Positions 17,021 to 27,801 of a stretch of DNA of 57,045 bases are shown piece after piece. The stretch spans positions 1 through 57,045 of the forward strand of contig JAJYZB010000014.1 in assembly GCA_021800275.1 (NCBI GenBank), given 5' to 3'. Source of the stretch: a bacterium (GTDB taxonomy: Bacteria; Vulcanimicrobiota; JABDET01). Position 1 is the stretch's first letter. Every line of letters begins with the position of its first letter. The translations under genes were made by a program, and so were the position numbers. The notes below the pieces were generated by a model. The model saw nothing but the letters and a program-made list of their open reading frames with translations. It searched no databases and was not told the DNA's origin.

Positions 17021-17052
17021 GGATAGAGTCCAGATTTTGCAGTAGTTCAAAA
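16951..17052 (+). repeat. 55-bp tandem duplication at the fmt/rsmB junction
   Basis: Bases 16951-16997 and 17006-17052 match at 40 of 47 positions with a period of 55 bp, including an unbroken 19-base core (AGAGTCCAGATTTTGCAG). Because 55 is not a multiple of three, the second copy is read in another frame: the first encodes the last residues of Fmt (GYRVQILQQF), while the second supplies the Fmt stop and the RsmB start (MRIESRFCSSS). Confidence 0.85.
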
Positions 17053-18375
17053 ATTAGCGTTCGCAAAGAAGCTTTAAATACATTATTGACCTGGGAGAAG
17101 GGAAAAGAAAATTTAGATTATTTTACTTCTCAAAAATTTGAGTTTCTCCCTAAAGAGCTTCGAGGTATTTATTTTGAAATGGTGAGAGGCACAGTGAGAC
17201 ATCTTGGATTTCTTGATTACAAATTGAAGAGCCTGGTGGAATCAGACTATTTTTCTCTTCCTTCTGTTATTCGAAATTTGCTGCGGCTCGGGGCTTATCA
17301 ATTGGAGTTTATGAATTTTCCTAAGCCTTCGATTGTTAATTCCATGGTGGAATTGTCTAAAACAGTGGGACATTCAGGAACTTCTGCTCTGGTCAATGGA
17401 GTTTTGAGAAAATTAGCTTCTAAGCCTGAAATTTTTCTCCCTGAAAATCAAACTGAGGCTCTCAGTGTTCTTTATTCCCACCCTTTGTGGCTTGTTGAGA
17501 GATGGGTGAAACGATTTGGAGCAGAACAGACAGAAGCTCTGATGAAATGGAATAATTCAATCGCTTCTTTAGAGGTCAGAGTGAATTCTCTGCGAATTAC
17601 CACGGAGAATTTTTTAAAAATTTGCGATTCCAAAGGAATTAAAGCCCTATCTGGACCTTTTGAAGGGATTGTGTTTTTAGAGGATGCTGGAGCAGTAGAA
17701 AAACTTCCTGGATATTCAGAAGGATTTTTCTGGGTGCAGTCTTTTTCTGCACAGCTGCCCGTTTTTCTTTTGCACCCCAGACCTGGAGAAAAGGTTTTAG
17801 ATATGTGCGCTGCCCCCGGAGGAAAATCTTGCCAAATAGCAGAGTTCATGCAAGATGAAGGGGAAGTTTTAGCTCTTGATAAGGTTCCTGATCGAATGAG
17901 AAAAATTGAAGAGAATAGAAGAAGAGTTGGATTTCGTTCCATTCATCCCGTTTTAGCGGATGCGAGAGAAGCGGGTGAACATTTTCCTGAAGCTTTTGAT
18001 TCTATCCTGCTCGACGTCCCCTGCAGTTCTACAGGTTCTTTAAGAAGAAAGGTGGATGTTAAGTGGAAAAAGTCCATTTCCGACTTGGAAAGACATTCCA
18101 TCCTTCAATTGGAACTTCTAAATTCAGCAGCTCTATCTTTAAAACCTGGAGGAAACATGGTTTACTGCACTTGCTCTCTAGAGATGGAAGAGAATGAAAG
18201 CATTATTGAGCAATTTTTGACTGTCCATCCAAATTTTATTTTAAAGGAACCTGACTCGTGTTTACCTAATTTTCTAAATGAATTGAATACTGGAACCAGA
18301 GGTATCGGATTCACGATTTTACCTCAGAAGGTTCATGCGGATGGTTTTTTTATGGCGCTTTTGGGAAAAAACTAA
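17017..18375 (+). CDS. rsmB: 16S rRNA m5C967 methyltransferase
   Basis: A 452-residue protein with an N-terminal NusB-like RNA-binding domain (about 15-145) and a C-terminal SAM-dependent methyltransferase domain. Motifs are DMCAAPGGKSCQIA (SAM binding), LLDVPCSSTGSLRR (catalytic Pro-Cys) and MVYCTCSLEMEENE (second catalytic Cys). It overlaps fmt by 4 bp (ATGA). The first ~12 residues are encoded by the duplicated 55-bp unit, so the ancestral start may have differed. Position in the def-fmt-rsmB-rlmN block is typical of Firmicutes-like order. Confidence 0.95.
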   Translation: MRIESRFCSSSKISVRKEALNTLLTWEKGKENLDYFTSQKFEFLPKELRGIYFEMVRGTVRHLGFLDYKLKSLVESDYFSLPSVIRNLLRLGAYQLEFMNFPKPSIVNSMVELSKTVGHSGTSALVNGVLRKLASKPEIFLPENQTEALSVLYSHPLWLVERWVKRFGAEQTEALMKWNNSIASLEVRVNSLRITTENFLKICDSKGIKALSGPFEGIVFLEDAGAVEKLPGYSEGFFWVQSFSAQLPVFLLHPRPGEKVLDMCAAPGGKSCQIAEFMQDEGEVLALDKVPDRMRKIEENRRRVGFRSIHPVLADAREAGEHFPEAFDSILLDVPCSSTGSLRRKVDVKWKKSISDLERHSILQLELLNSAALSLKPGGNMVYCTCSLEMEENESIIEQFLTVHPNFILKEPDSCLPNFLNELNTGTRGIGFTILPQKVHADGFFMALLGKN

Positions 18376-18380
18376 AAAAC

Positions 18381-19421
18381 ATGATTAATTTGAAAGGTCT
18401 TGAGCAGCATGAGCTGGAGTCTCTTGCAGAAAAGGAAGGGGAATCTTCTTATAGAGGCAGACAGCTTTTTTCCTGGATTTATCAAAAAGGAATTTTCAGT
18501 TTCCAGGAAATGACAAATCTTTCCCAGGGCTTGCGCGACAGATTTTCTTCTATTTGGAATATCCAGGAGATTGAAGCGATTAAAATTCAACACTCTGAAG
18601 AGCGGGATGCCGCTAAATTTTTATTTCAACTGAAAGATGGGGAGAGGATTGAATCCGTTCTCATGTATTTTGAGAATCGCTTGTCTGTCTGTCTTTCAAC
18701 ACAAGTAGGGTGCGCATTTAAATGCGCTTTCTGCGCTTCGGGATTGAAAGGATGGAAACGAAATCTGGAATCCTGGGAGATCGTGGATCAATTTTTGCAA
18801 ATTCAAAAGCGGAACAAGGATCGTATTTCTAATATTGTTTTCATGGGGATTGGTGAGCCTTTGAACAATTATGATAATACTATGAAAGCGATAAAAATTT
18901 TGCATGATCCTCTAGGCGCTGGAATTGGCATGAGACATATTACGATTTCAACGGTGGGGATTGTTCCCGAAATAAGAAAACTGGCTGAAGAAGGAGCTCC
19001 TATTCGCCTGGCTGTTTCTCTCCATGCTCCTGTAGATGAGCTGCGCGGAAAACTTCTTCCAATCAATAAAAAATACAAGATTTCTGAACTGATTGAAGCC
19101 TGCCGATATTATCAGTCTAAAATTAGGAGGAGAATTAGTTTTGAATACACTTTGATTAAAGGGGTGAATGATGATCTGGAACTCGCTAAAAAACTGGCGT
19201 CTCTGGTGAAAGGAATCATCTGTCATGTCAATTTGATTCCGCTGAATCCGATGTCAGAATACCCGCATCAAGCTCCTGATTCTAAGCATGTAAGGGCATT
19301 CCAATTCGTATTGGAAAAATCTGGAATCCCTGCAAGTGTCCGTCAGGAACGAGGGCAAGACATTCAGGCAGCCTGTGGGCAGCTGAGACTAGAAATGGAA
19401 AATAGGAAAGTATGCGCTTAA
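18381..19421 (+). CDS. rlmN: 23S rRNA A2503 / tRNA A37 C2-methyltransferase (radical SAM)
   Basis: A 346-residue radical SAM enzyme that methylates C2 of A2503 in 23S rRNA and of A37 in some tRNAs. The iron-sulfur motif is CAFKCAFC, preceded by STQVGC. FMGIGEPLNNYDN, ISTVGIVPEI and LAVSLHAP follow, and the C-terminal Cys in AACGQLR is the second catalytic cysteine. Length is normal. It starts 5 bp after rsmB and overlaps the next gene by 10 bp. Confidence 0.97.
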   Translation: MINLKGLEQHELESLAEKEGESSYRGRQLFSWIYQKGIFSFQEMTNLSQGLRDRFSSIWNIQEIEAIKIQHSEERDAAKFLFQLKDGERIESVLMYFENRLSVCLSTQVGCAFKCAFCASGLKGWKRNLESWEIVDQFLQIQKRNKDRISNIVFMGIGEPLNNYDNTMKAIKILHDPLGAGIGMRHITISTVGIVPEIRKLAEEGAPIRLAVSLHAPVDELRGKLLPINKKYKISELIEACRYYQSKIRRRISFEYTLIKGVNDDLELAKKLASLVKGIICHVNLIPLNPMSEYPHQAPDSKHVRAFQFVLEKSGIPASVRQERGQDIQAACGQLRLEMENRKVCA

Positions 19422-20356
19422 TTTTAAAGATAATTTTAGGATTAACAGCCGCTGTGGTTTTAGGAATTTTCCTGCTTTATGCCGCAAATGCTCTCCTTGG
19501 AATTGGAGAAAAAGGAACAGCGATTGTCCCTAATTTAAAAGGAAAAACAATTGATCAAGCGCAGAGATTGTTAAGAGGCAGAGATTTGTCTTTTAACATT
19601 GAAAGGTGGGTTTTCAGCGCCAAAGTTCCAAAAGGTGAGATTATTCGTCAAAATTTCGATCCAGGAATGGGAGTAAAAGATGGGAGAGAGATTCAGGTTG
19701 TTGTTTCACAAGGACCAGAAATTATCACGGTTCCTGATGTCAGGGGTTATGCTTATCAAGAAGCAGAACTTCAGTTGGAGTCTGCGCGCCTGCAGGTAGG
19801 GCCCATTTCCTATCTGCCCAGCCCTTATGCCAAAAAAGGAATAGTCATAGGACAAAAGCCTTCTCCTGGTCAGATTCTAAGTAAAGACGCCGTGGTAACA
19901 TTAGTTATTTCTTCTGGTCCACCACCCTTTGTGACGATGCCCGAACTGGTGGGTGATACTCTCCGTTCTGCCCGTCGAGTTTTGCAAAAGGTGCATCTAA
20001 AAATGGGACAAATTGGCTGGGAGTGGGATCCTAAAGATCCTCCAGGAACAATTTTAAGCCAGAATCCAATGCCCAATCAAAAAGTTGAAGAATTGGCGAT
20101 GGCAAGCATTGTGGTAAGCGCAGGAGCGAAACAAAACAACCTGCCCTTTACTCAGACCTATATTACGATTCATCTCCCGGATTTCAAAGGAGAAAAAGAG
20201 GTTAAGGTATGGGTTACTGACGAACTTTCAAAATATTTGGCCTATAAAGGACGACATAATGGAGGTCAAGAAATTAGACTTCTGGTCAGTGGATTTGGTA
20301 ATACGAGCATTGTTGTCATGCTGGGGAAAAAAATCTTAAGTTCCGCAAGTCTGTGA
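19412..20356 (+). CDS. Membrane-anchored PASTA-domain protein without kinase domain
   Basis: A 314-residue protein with one N-terminal membrane segment (about residues 4-28) and three PASTA domains outside the membrane (about 38-103, 104-168, 172-236), each beginning with a VPxLxG-type motif (IVPNLKGK, TVPDVRGY, TMPELVGD). A C-terminal beta-rich domain (about 245-314) follows. PASTA domains bind peptidoglycan fragments or beta-lactams. In Firmicutes the gene after rlmN is usually prpC and then the PASTA kinase prkC; here only the sensor half is present and no kinase residues exist. Translation is coupled to rlmN by a 10-bp overlap. Confidence 0.9.
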   Translation: MRLILKIILGLTAAVVLGIFLLYAANALLGIGEKGTAIVPNLKGKTIDQAQRLLRGRDLSFNIERWVFSAKVPKGEIIRQNFDPGMGVKDGREIQVVVSQGPEIITVPDVRGYAYQEAELQLESARLQVGPISYLPSPYAKKGIVIGQKPSPGQILSKDAVVTLVISSGPPPFVTMPELVGDTLRSARRVLQKVHLKMGQIGWEWDPKDPPGTILSQNPMPNQKVEELAMASIVVSAGAKQNNLPFTQTYITIHLPDFKGEKEVKVWVTDELSKYLAYKGRHNGGQEIRLLVSGFGNTSIVVMLGKKILSSASL

Positions 20357-20364
20357 GGTGAAAA

Positions 20365-21240
20365 GTGGGAATACTGGTCAATAAAAATACTCGCGTGATT
20401 GTTCAAGGAATAACAGGGAAAGAGGGACAGTTCCATACCAGACAAATGATTGAATATGGAACAAAAGTGGTGGGAGGAGTGACTCCAGGAAAAGGAGGAA
20501 CAAGAATTTTTGACTTGCCAGTTTTTAATTCTGTGCAGGAAGCCGCTGCTGTCACACAGGCAGACGCATCGGTTATTTTTGTCCCTCCTCCTTATGCTGC
20601 AGATGGGATTTTTGAAGCGGCTGAGGCAGGGATCAAGGTGATTGTATGTATTACTGAAGGCATCCCTGTGCATGACATGATGAAAGCGTATCGTGTCGTT
20701 AAAGAAAAAGGCATTGTTTTGATAGGACCTAACTGTCCTGGCATCACGACTGCAGGAGAGGCGAAGTTAGGGATTATTCCAGGAAAGATTTTCAAGCCAG
20801 GAAATATTGGGGTTATTTCAAGAAGTGGAACGTTAACTTATGAAGTCGTGAATTCGTTGACAAGAGCAGGGTTAGGGCAGTCCACCTGTATTGGAATTGG
20901 TGGAGATCCGATCATTGGCATGAGATTTAAAGATGGGCTGAAACTGTTTGATCAAGATCCGGGAACAGAGGTTGTCATCCTGATCGGCGAGATCGGCGGG
21001 AGCGATGAAGAAGAGGCAGCCGCAGAGATTTCAAAGCTTCGAATTCCTGCTGCCGCTTTTATCGCGGGAAGAACAGCCCCCCCTGGGAAACGGATGGGGC
21101 ATGCTGGAGCCATAATTTCAGGGAATCAAGGGACTCCGCAGTCAAAAGTGGAAGCTTTTCAGAGGGCAGGGGTTTCTGTATCGGACACAATCCCTCAATT
21201 GATCGAAAAAGTGCGAGAGATGGTGAAAGCGCCGGTTTGA
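20365..21240 (+). CDS. sucD: Succinyl-CoA ligase alpha subunit
   Basis: The alpha subunit carries the CoA site and the phospho-histidine of the succinate-CoA ligase of the TCA cycle. The 291-residue protein shows [49 protein letters not shown] and [10 protein letters not shown] (active His). It starts at GTG after GAGGTGAAAA, 8 bp downstream of the PASTA gene. The partner sucC is not adjacent and not in the window, which is unusual because the pair is normally sucCD. Confidence 0.95.
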   Translation: MGILVNKNTRVIVQGITGKEGQFHTRQMIEYGTKVVGGVTPGKGGTRIFDLPVFNSVQEAAAVTQADASVIFVPPPYAADGIFEAAEAGIKVIVCITEGIPVHDMMKAYRVVKEKGIVLIGPNCPGITTAGEAKLGIIPGKIFKPGNIGVISRSGTLTYEVVNSLTRAGLGQSTCIGIGGDPIIGMRFKDGLKLFDQDPGTEVVILIGEIGGSDEEEAAAEISKLRIPAAAFIAGRTAPPGKRMGHAGAIISGNQGTPQSKVEAFQRAGVSVSDTIPQLIEKVREMVKAPV

Positions 21241-21258
21241 TTCTCTTAGGATTTTGAT

Positions 21259-22146
21259 ATGACTTTTCAAGATATCATTTTAACTCTTCATCATTACTGG
21301 GAGTCCGCAGGGTGTATTATATGGCACCCCTATCATACAGAAGTTGGGGCAGGGACCATGAATCCTGCCACTTTTTTTCGCTCTTTGGGCCCTGAACCCT
21401 GGAAAGTGGCTTATGTCGAGCCTTCAATCCGACCAACAGATGGAAGATATACTGAGAATCCTAACCGCTGGCAGCATTATTATCAGTATCAAGTGATTTT
21501 GAAACCTTCTCCTTACAATGTTCAAGATTTATTTTTGAAAAGTCTGGAAGCTCTTGGGGTGAATTTGAGATATCATGATGTGCGTTTTGTTGAAGATAAT
21601 TGGGAATCTCCTTCTCTTGGAGCCTGGGGTGTGGGATGGGAAGTCTGGTTAGATGGAATGGAAATTACCCAGTTTACCTATTTTCAACAGGTCGGCGGAA
21701 TAGAAGTGAATCCAGTTCCTGTAGAGATTACTTATGGTTTAGAAAGAATTGCGCTTTATTTGCAGAAAGTAGATAATTTTTTAGAAATTGAGTGGGCTGC
21801 AGGCATTACTTATGGTGATCTCCACAAAGAAAACGAAGTGGAATTTTGCAGGTTTAATTTTGATGAGTCTGATGTGGGTTTACTCTGGCAGCTTTTTGAT
21901 CTGTATGAAAAACAGGCTCAGCAGCTTCTGCAGAAAAAATTAGTTTTTCCCGCGTATGATTTTATTTTAAAATGTTCCCATACTTTTAATTTGCTGGATG
22001 CAAGAGGCTCTTTAAGTGTTTCAGAGAGAACCCAGAATCTTCTTCGAATTCGAAAAATGGCTTCTCAATGCGCTAAATTGTATCTTGAGCAGAGAGAGCA
22101 GTTAGGGTTTCCACTGAAAAACTCTCTGCAGCCTGCTGCCCTTTGA
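21259..22146 (+). CDS. glyQ: Glycyl-tRNA synthetase alpha subunit
   Basis: Catalytic subunit of the alpha2beta2-type glycyl-tRNA synthetase. The 295-residue protein starts [18 protein letters not shown] and contains [37 protein letters not shown], and [13 protein letters not shown], all class II signatures of this family. The beta subunit gene glyS, needed for tRNA binding and usually immediately downstream, is absent; ligA follows after 24 bp. Identification is secure. Confidence 0.97.
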   Translation: MTFQDIILTLHHYWESAGCIIWHPYHTEVGAGTMNPATFFRSLGPEPWKVAYVEPSIRPTDGRYTENPNRWQHYYQYQVILKPSPYNVQDLFLKSLEALGVNLRYHDVRFVEDNWESPSLGAWGVGWEVWLDGMEITQFTYFQQVGGIEVNPVPVEITYGLERIALYLQKVDNFLEIEWAAGITYGDLHKENEVEFCRFNFDESDVGLLWQLFDLYEKQAQQLLQKKLVFPAYDFILKCSHTFNLLDARGSLSVSERTQNLLRIRKMASQCAKLYLEQREQLGFPLKNSLQPAAL

Positions 22147-22158
22147 CTGCGAAGCTGA

Positions 22159-24324
<2,166 letters not shown>

Positions 24325-24334
24325 TCATATAGAC

Positions 24335-24769
24335 ATGGAATTAGATGAGAAAGCATATCTGGAAGAAATTGAGAAAGTCATCGAACAATTTGGGGTGATT
24401 CAGAGAAGTTTTGTCATGGATAAAAAAGGGATCCATGCGATTGTTCAATTCATTGAGGATTTTTCAGGACAGCCTCAGACTTTTTCTCTGGATGATCCGG
24501 TGATTCAGAAGGGGAAAGGGATTTGTACTCGTGTCATTAAAGAGATGGAAGATCAGTTTGTGCACATACAGGAGTTGACTCCTCCTGATCTCTGGAAGCC
24601 TTTTCATGAATCTTTGACCAAGTCAATTCAACTGCAGTTAGAGGGCTACAAAGAAATGGCAAAAGTTTTTGAGAATAAAAACATTATTCATATTGCCACA
24701 GGTCAAAAATTAGTCAATGAAGGGATGAGTTTGCTGGAGGCAGGCACTAAACAGTCTTTGCAAAAATAG
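24335..24769 (+). CDS. Uncharacterised 144-residue protein
   Basis: A mostly helical cytosolic protein with no signal peptide or membrane segment. Blocks include EKVIEQFGVIQRSFVMDKKG, VIKEMEDQFVHIQELTPPD and MAKVFENKNIIHIATGQKL. I do not recognise a family. It starts 10 bp after ligA and lies 40 bp before the sugar-nucleotide gene, in the same direction, so it is probably cotranscribed with them. No strong Shine-Dalgarno precedes the ATG. Confidence 0.65.
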   Translation: MELDEKAYLEEIEKVIEQFGVIQRSFVMDKKGIHAIVQFIEDFSGQPQTFSLDDPVIQKGKGICTRVIKEMEDQFVHIQELTPPDLWKPFHESLTKSIQLQLEGYKEMAKVFENKNIIHIATGQKLVNEGMSLLEAGTKQSLQK

Positions 24770-24809
24770 CTAAAACAATCCAAGCAACTTGTTTTCGGGA
24801 GGGAAAGCA

Positions 24810-27704
24810 GTGAAAGCAGTGGTCATGGCTGGAGGTGAAGGAACAAGGCTGCGTCCATTGACCTGTAATCACCCTAAACCTATGGTTCCTGTTTTAAATC
24901 GCCCTGTTATTGAACATATCATTAATCTTTTGATCAGGCACGGCATTAGAGACATCATTGTGACGCTTCAGTATCTTCCTGATGTGGTGATGAATTATCT
25001 TGGTGACGGGAGCGATTTCGGCGCAAAAATAAGTTATTCCATCGAATCTGAGCCTCTAGGAACAGCAGGCAGCGTCAAAAAAGCCGAGTCTTTTTTAGAT
25101 GACACTTTCTTGATTATTTCAGGAGATGCTTTGACCGATTTTGATTTAACAGAAATTGTTTCATTTCATAAGAGCAAAAAGGCTCTTGCGACCATTACTT
25201 TAACGCGAGTTGAGAACCCCCTGGAATTTGGCGTGGTGATTACCGACCTTGATGGAAAAATTAAACGGTTTTTAGAAAAACCAGGATGGGGAGAGGTTTT
25301 CAGCGATACCATTAATACGGGAATTTATGTTCTGGAGCCAGAAATTTTTAAGTATCTGGAATCAGGGAAAATGAGCGATTTCAGTAAAGATTTATTTCCT
25401 CGATTTCTCCATCAAAATGAACCTCTTTATGGATATATTTCCCAGGGCTACTGGTGCGATATTGGTAATTTGCAGCAGTATCGCCAAGCTCAATATGACG
25501 CGTTTGATGGGAAAGTTAAGTTAAATATTCCTGGAGCCCGAGTCCGTCAGGATGTCTGGATAGGAGAAGGAACAAAAATAGATCCTAAAGCAGAGATTCA
25601 GGGACCTGCTGTCATCGGGAAAAATTGCAGAATTAAGGAAGATGCGCTTCTGCATGAGTATCTGGTGATTGGAGACAACTGCATTGTTGAAGAAGGGGTT
25701 GTCCTGCAGAGAAGTATTTTATGGAATAACACCTATGTTGGGAAGAAAAGCAAAATCACAGGAGCGACTGTGACTCGTTCGTGCACAATTAAAAACAACA
25801 GTTTAATTTCTGAAGGAGCAGTCATTGGCGACAAATGCTATCTTGGTCCAGGAGCCGTTGTGCATCCCCAGGTTAAAATTTGGCCTGAGAAGCAGATTGA
25901 GGCGGGTGGAAACGTCAGCATGTCTCTGGTATGGGGAGGAAAGTGGCCAGGTTCTTTTTTTTCAAATCAGGGAATCACAGGTTTGGCTAATATTGAGATA
26001 ACTCCTGAATTCGCCATGAAGCTCGGGGCTGCTTATGGAGCCTCTCTAGAAAAAGGTTCTTATGTGATTACCAGTCGAGATTCTCATCCTGCCAGTCGAA
26101 TGATTAATCGTTCGATTATTTGTGGCTTGATCAGCACAGGAGTCAACGTTCTGGACTACCGCTTTATGCCCACCCCTATCAGCAGATATGGCATCAAAAT
26201 GGCGCAGGCAAAAGGTGGAATTCATGTTCGAATTTCTCCGAAGGATTCCCACGCGTTTTTGATCGAGTTTTTTGACGCTGACGGCATCAACATTGATCAT
26301 GGATTCGAAAGGAAAATTGAAAACGCTTTTTTTCGTGAAGATTTCCGAAGAACAGGGATGGAGGAGGTTGGAGCTATTGAATTTTCCTCCCGAGCGATTG
26401 ATCAGTACATGGAAGGATTTTACAGTAATATTGATGCTCAGATTATCCAAAAAGCAAACTTGAAAGTGATTGTGGATTATGGTTTTGGGAATGCCTCTCT
26501 TGTTCTGCCTCATCTCCTGGGCCGCATGGGAACGAATATGGTTGCTCTTAATGCTTATACGGATCCAATTCGCGGGAGACAGACCAGAACAACTCTTCAG
26601 AAATCGCTGAATGAACTGGCGAATATTGTTACGACCTTAAAAGCCGACGTTGGCTTATGGGTGGATGTGGATGGAGAAAAGATTTCCTTGATTGATGAAA
26701 AAGGACGGGTGATTTCTGGTTTCCATTTATTGAACCTTCTGACCATTTTGATGTTGAAACATTTGGGAGGAGGTGTTGTAGCTGTGCCTGTTACAGCTCC
26801 ATCTTCCATCGAAAATATTTGCGAAAAGTATAACGGCAAAGTTAAACGGACCAAAAATGATCCTAGAAGCCTTATGGCTGAAGCATTAAATGACAAGAAA
26901 GTCATTATGGCGGGAGATGGTGAAGGAGGGTTTATTTTCCCTAAAGTGATTCCTACTTTTGACGCCATGTTTACTTTTGCCAAACTTCTTGAGGCTTTAG
27001 CTAAAATGAAGATTTCTTTATCTGATGCCGCTCTGGAACTGCCTGCTTTTCACATGGCTCATGCTGATGTCGAATGTTCCTGGTCTGAAAAAGGCGGAAT
27101 CATGAGAAAAATTATTGAACTTTCCAAAAATGAAAGAATGGAACTGCTGGATGGAGTTAAAATCTTCCATGAGCATAAAAGCTGGATCCTGGTTGTTCCT
27201 GATCCTGTTGAACCAGTTCTTCATCTGACTGCAGAGGCTGCAAGTGAAGAATTCGCTGTTGCTCTGGTTAGAGAATATGAAAAAAGGGTATATTCATTAA
27301 AGACTCCTGCTGAAGTTTCTTCTGGCAGAGATTATGAAATAAAGGAGAGCGAGCTTATGGCTAAGAAGACCGCCAAAAAGGAAGTTGTTAAAACTCAAGT
27401 CAAGAAGGAGGAGTTTGCTAAAATTGTTGCGGCTCCTGAGAAATCGTTTTATTTCTGGTCAGACAATCATTTTTTAGGATTAAGAGCCTCGACTATTGAA
27501 GAGTTTGGAAAGATTTTGGAAGATGTGGACAGTAATTCGATTCGATATCATCTTTCAAGAGGAGATTTTCAGAATTGGTTGACTCATGAAATGGGAGCCC
27601 CTGCTCTGGCGGAATCTTTCAATAAAATTGACGTGAATGGGCAGGATCCTGAAACTTTGCGAAAACAGGCGATTAAACTTTTAAAAACAGTTTCCAGTCA
27701 TTAA
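24810..27704 (+). CDS. Sugar-1-phosphate nucleotidyltransferase / phosphomannomutase-like / DUF5752-like fusion
   Basis: A 964-residue protein starting at GTG 24810 (GGGAGGG 6 bases upstream). Domains: nucleotidyltransferase (1-235; [31 protein letters not shown]), left-handed beta-helix hexapeptides (245-365), phosphohexomutase-like region (375-825), Lys-rich linker (850-876) and a C-terminal domain resembling DUF5752 (877-964; [12 protein letters not shown]). In the mutase part the usual TASHNP is RISPKD and the metal loop DGDGDR is DVDGEK, so mutase activity is doubtful, as in related mannose-1-phosphate guanylyltransferase fusions of cyanobacteria and actinobacteria. It probably makes an activated sugar (GDP-mannose or NDP-glucose) for the envelope. 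Confidence 0.88.
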   Translation: MKAVVMAGGEGTRLRPLTCNHPKPMVPVLNRPVIEHIINLLIRHGIRDIIVTLQYLPDVVMNYLGDGSDFGAKISYSIESEPLGTAGSVKKAESFLDDTFLIISGDALTDFDLTEIVSFHKSKKALATITLTRVENPLEFGVVITDLDGKIKRFLEKPGWGEVFSDTINTGIYVLEPEIFKYLESGKMSDFSKDLFPRFLHQNEPLYGYISQGYWCDIGNLQQYRQAQYDAFDGKVKLNIPGARVRQDVWIGEGTKIDPKAEIQGPAVIGKNCRIKEDALLHEYLVIGDNCIVEEGVVLQRSILWNNTYVGKKSKITGATVTRSCTIKNNSLISEGAVIGDKCYLGPGAVVHPQVKIWPEKQIEAGGNVSMSLVWGGKWPGSFFSNQGITGLANIEITPEFAMKLGAAYGASLEKGSYVITSRDSHPASRMINRSIICGLISTGVNVLDYRFMPTPISRYGIKMAQAKGGIHVRISPKDSHAFLIEFFDADGINIDHGFERKIENAFFREDFRRTGMEEVGAIEFSSRAIDQYMEGFYSNIDAQIIQKANLKVIVDYGFGNASLVLPHLLGRMGTNMVALNAYTDPIRGRQTRTTLQKSLNELANIVTTLKADVGLWVDVDGEKISLIDEKGRVISGFHLLNLLTILMLKHLGGGVVAVPVTAPSSIENICEKYNGKVKRTKNDPRSLMAEALNDKKVIMAGDGEGGFIFPKVIPTFDAMFTFAKLLEALAKMKISLSDAALELPAFHMAHADVECSWSEKGGIMRKIIELSKNERMELLDGVKIFHEHKSWILVVPDPVEPVLHLTAEAASEEFAVALVREYEKRVYSLKTPAEVSSGRDYEIKESELMAKKTAKKEVVKTQVKKEEFAKIVAAPEKSFYFWSDNHFLGLRASTIEEFGKILEDVDSNSIRYHLSRGDFQNWLTHEMGAPALAESFNKIDVNGQDPETLRKQAIKLLKTVSSH
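27341..27359 (+). promoter_or_regulatory. Internal Shine-Dalgarno and in-frame ATG before the DUF5752-like domain
   Basis: Inside the fusion gene, AAAGGAG (27341-27347) lies 9 bases before an in-frame ATG (27357). Translation from there would give a separate 115-residue protein made of the Lys-rich linker plus the DUF5752-like domain. Just before it, TAA occurs in the +1 frame (aTAAaGGAG), which looks like a relic of a former gene boundary. Confidence 0.55.
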
Positions 27705-27720
27705 TAAAGAGGAGATCTCT

Positions 27721-27801
27721 ACGCGAAAAATTTTATGGGTGGTTTTTTGTCATCCTGGAGTAAGAAATCAGGACGCAGCCCATGAAATAGCTATTTTTTG
27801 A
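27721..27801 (+). pseudogene. Possible gene-start remnant with ACG in place of ATG
   Basis: AGAGGAG is followed about 7 bases later by ACG and an open stretch of 26 codons (TRKILWVVFCHPGVRNQDA..) that reads like the beginning of a normal protein before a TGA. It runs into the 3' end of the convergent gene. It could be the decayed start of a lost gene; evidence is thin. Confidence 0.25.

Noticed and set aside
25900-27250. Apparent loss of mutase catalytic residues as proof of a pseudogene domain
   Set aside because: The domain is full length with an intact frame, and the same altered motifs are known in related bifunctional-type fusions, so it is a family trait rather than decay.
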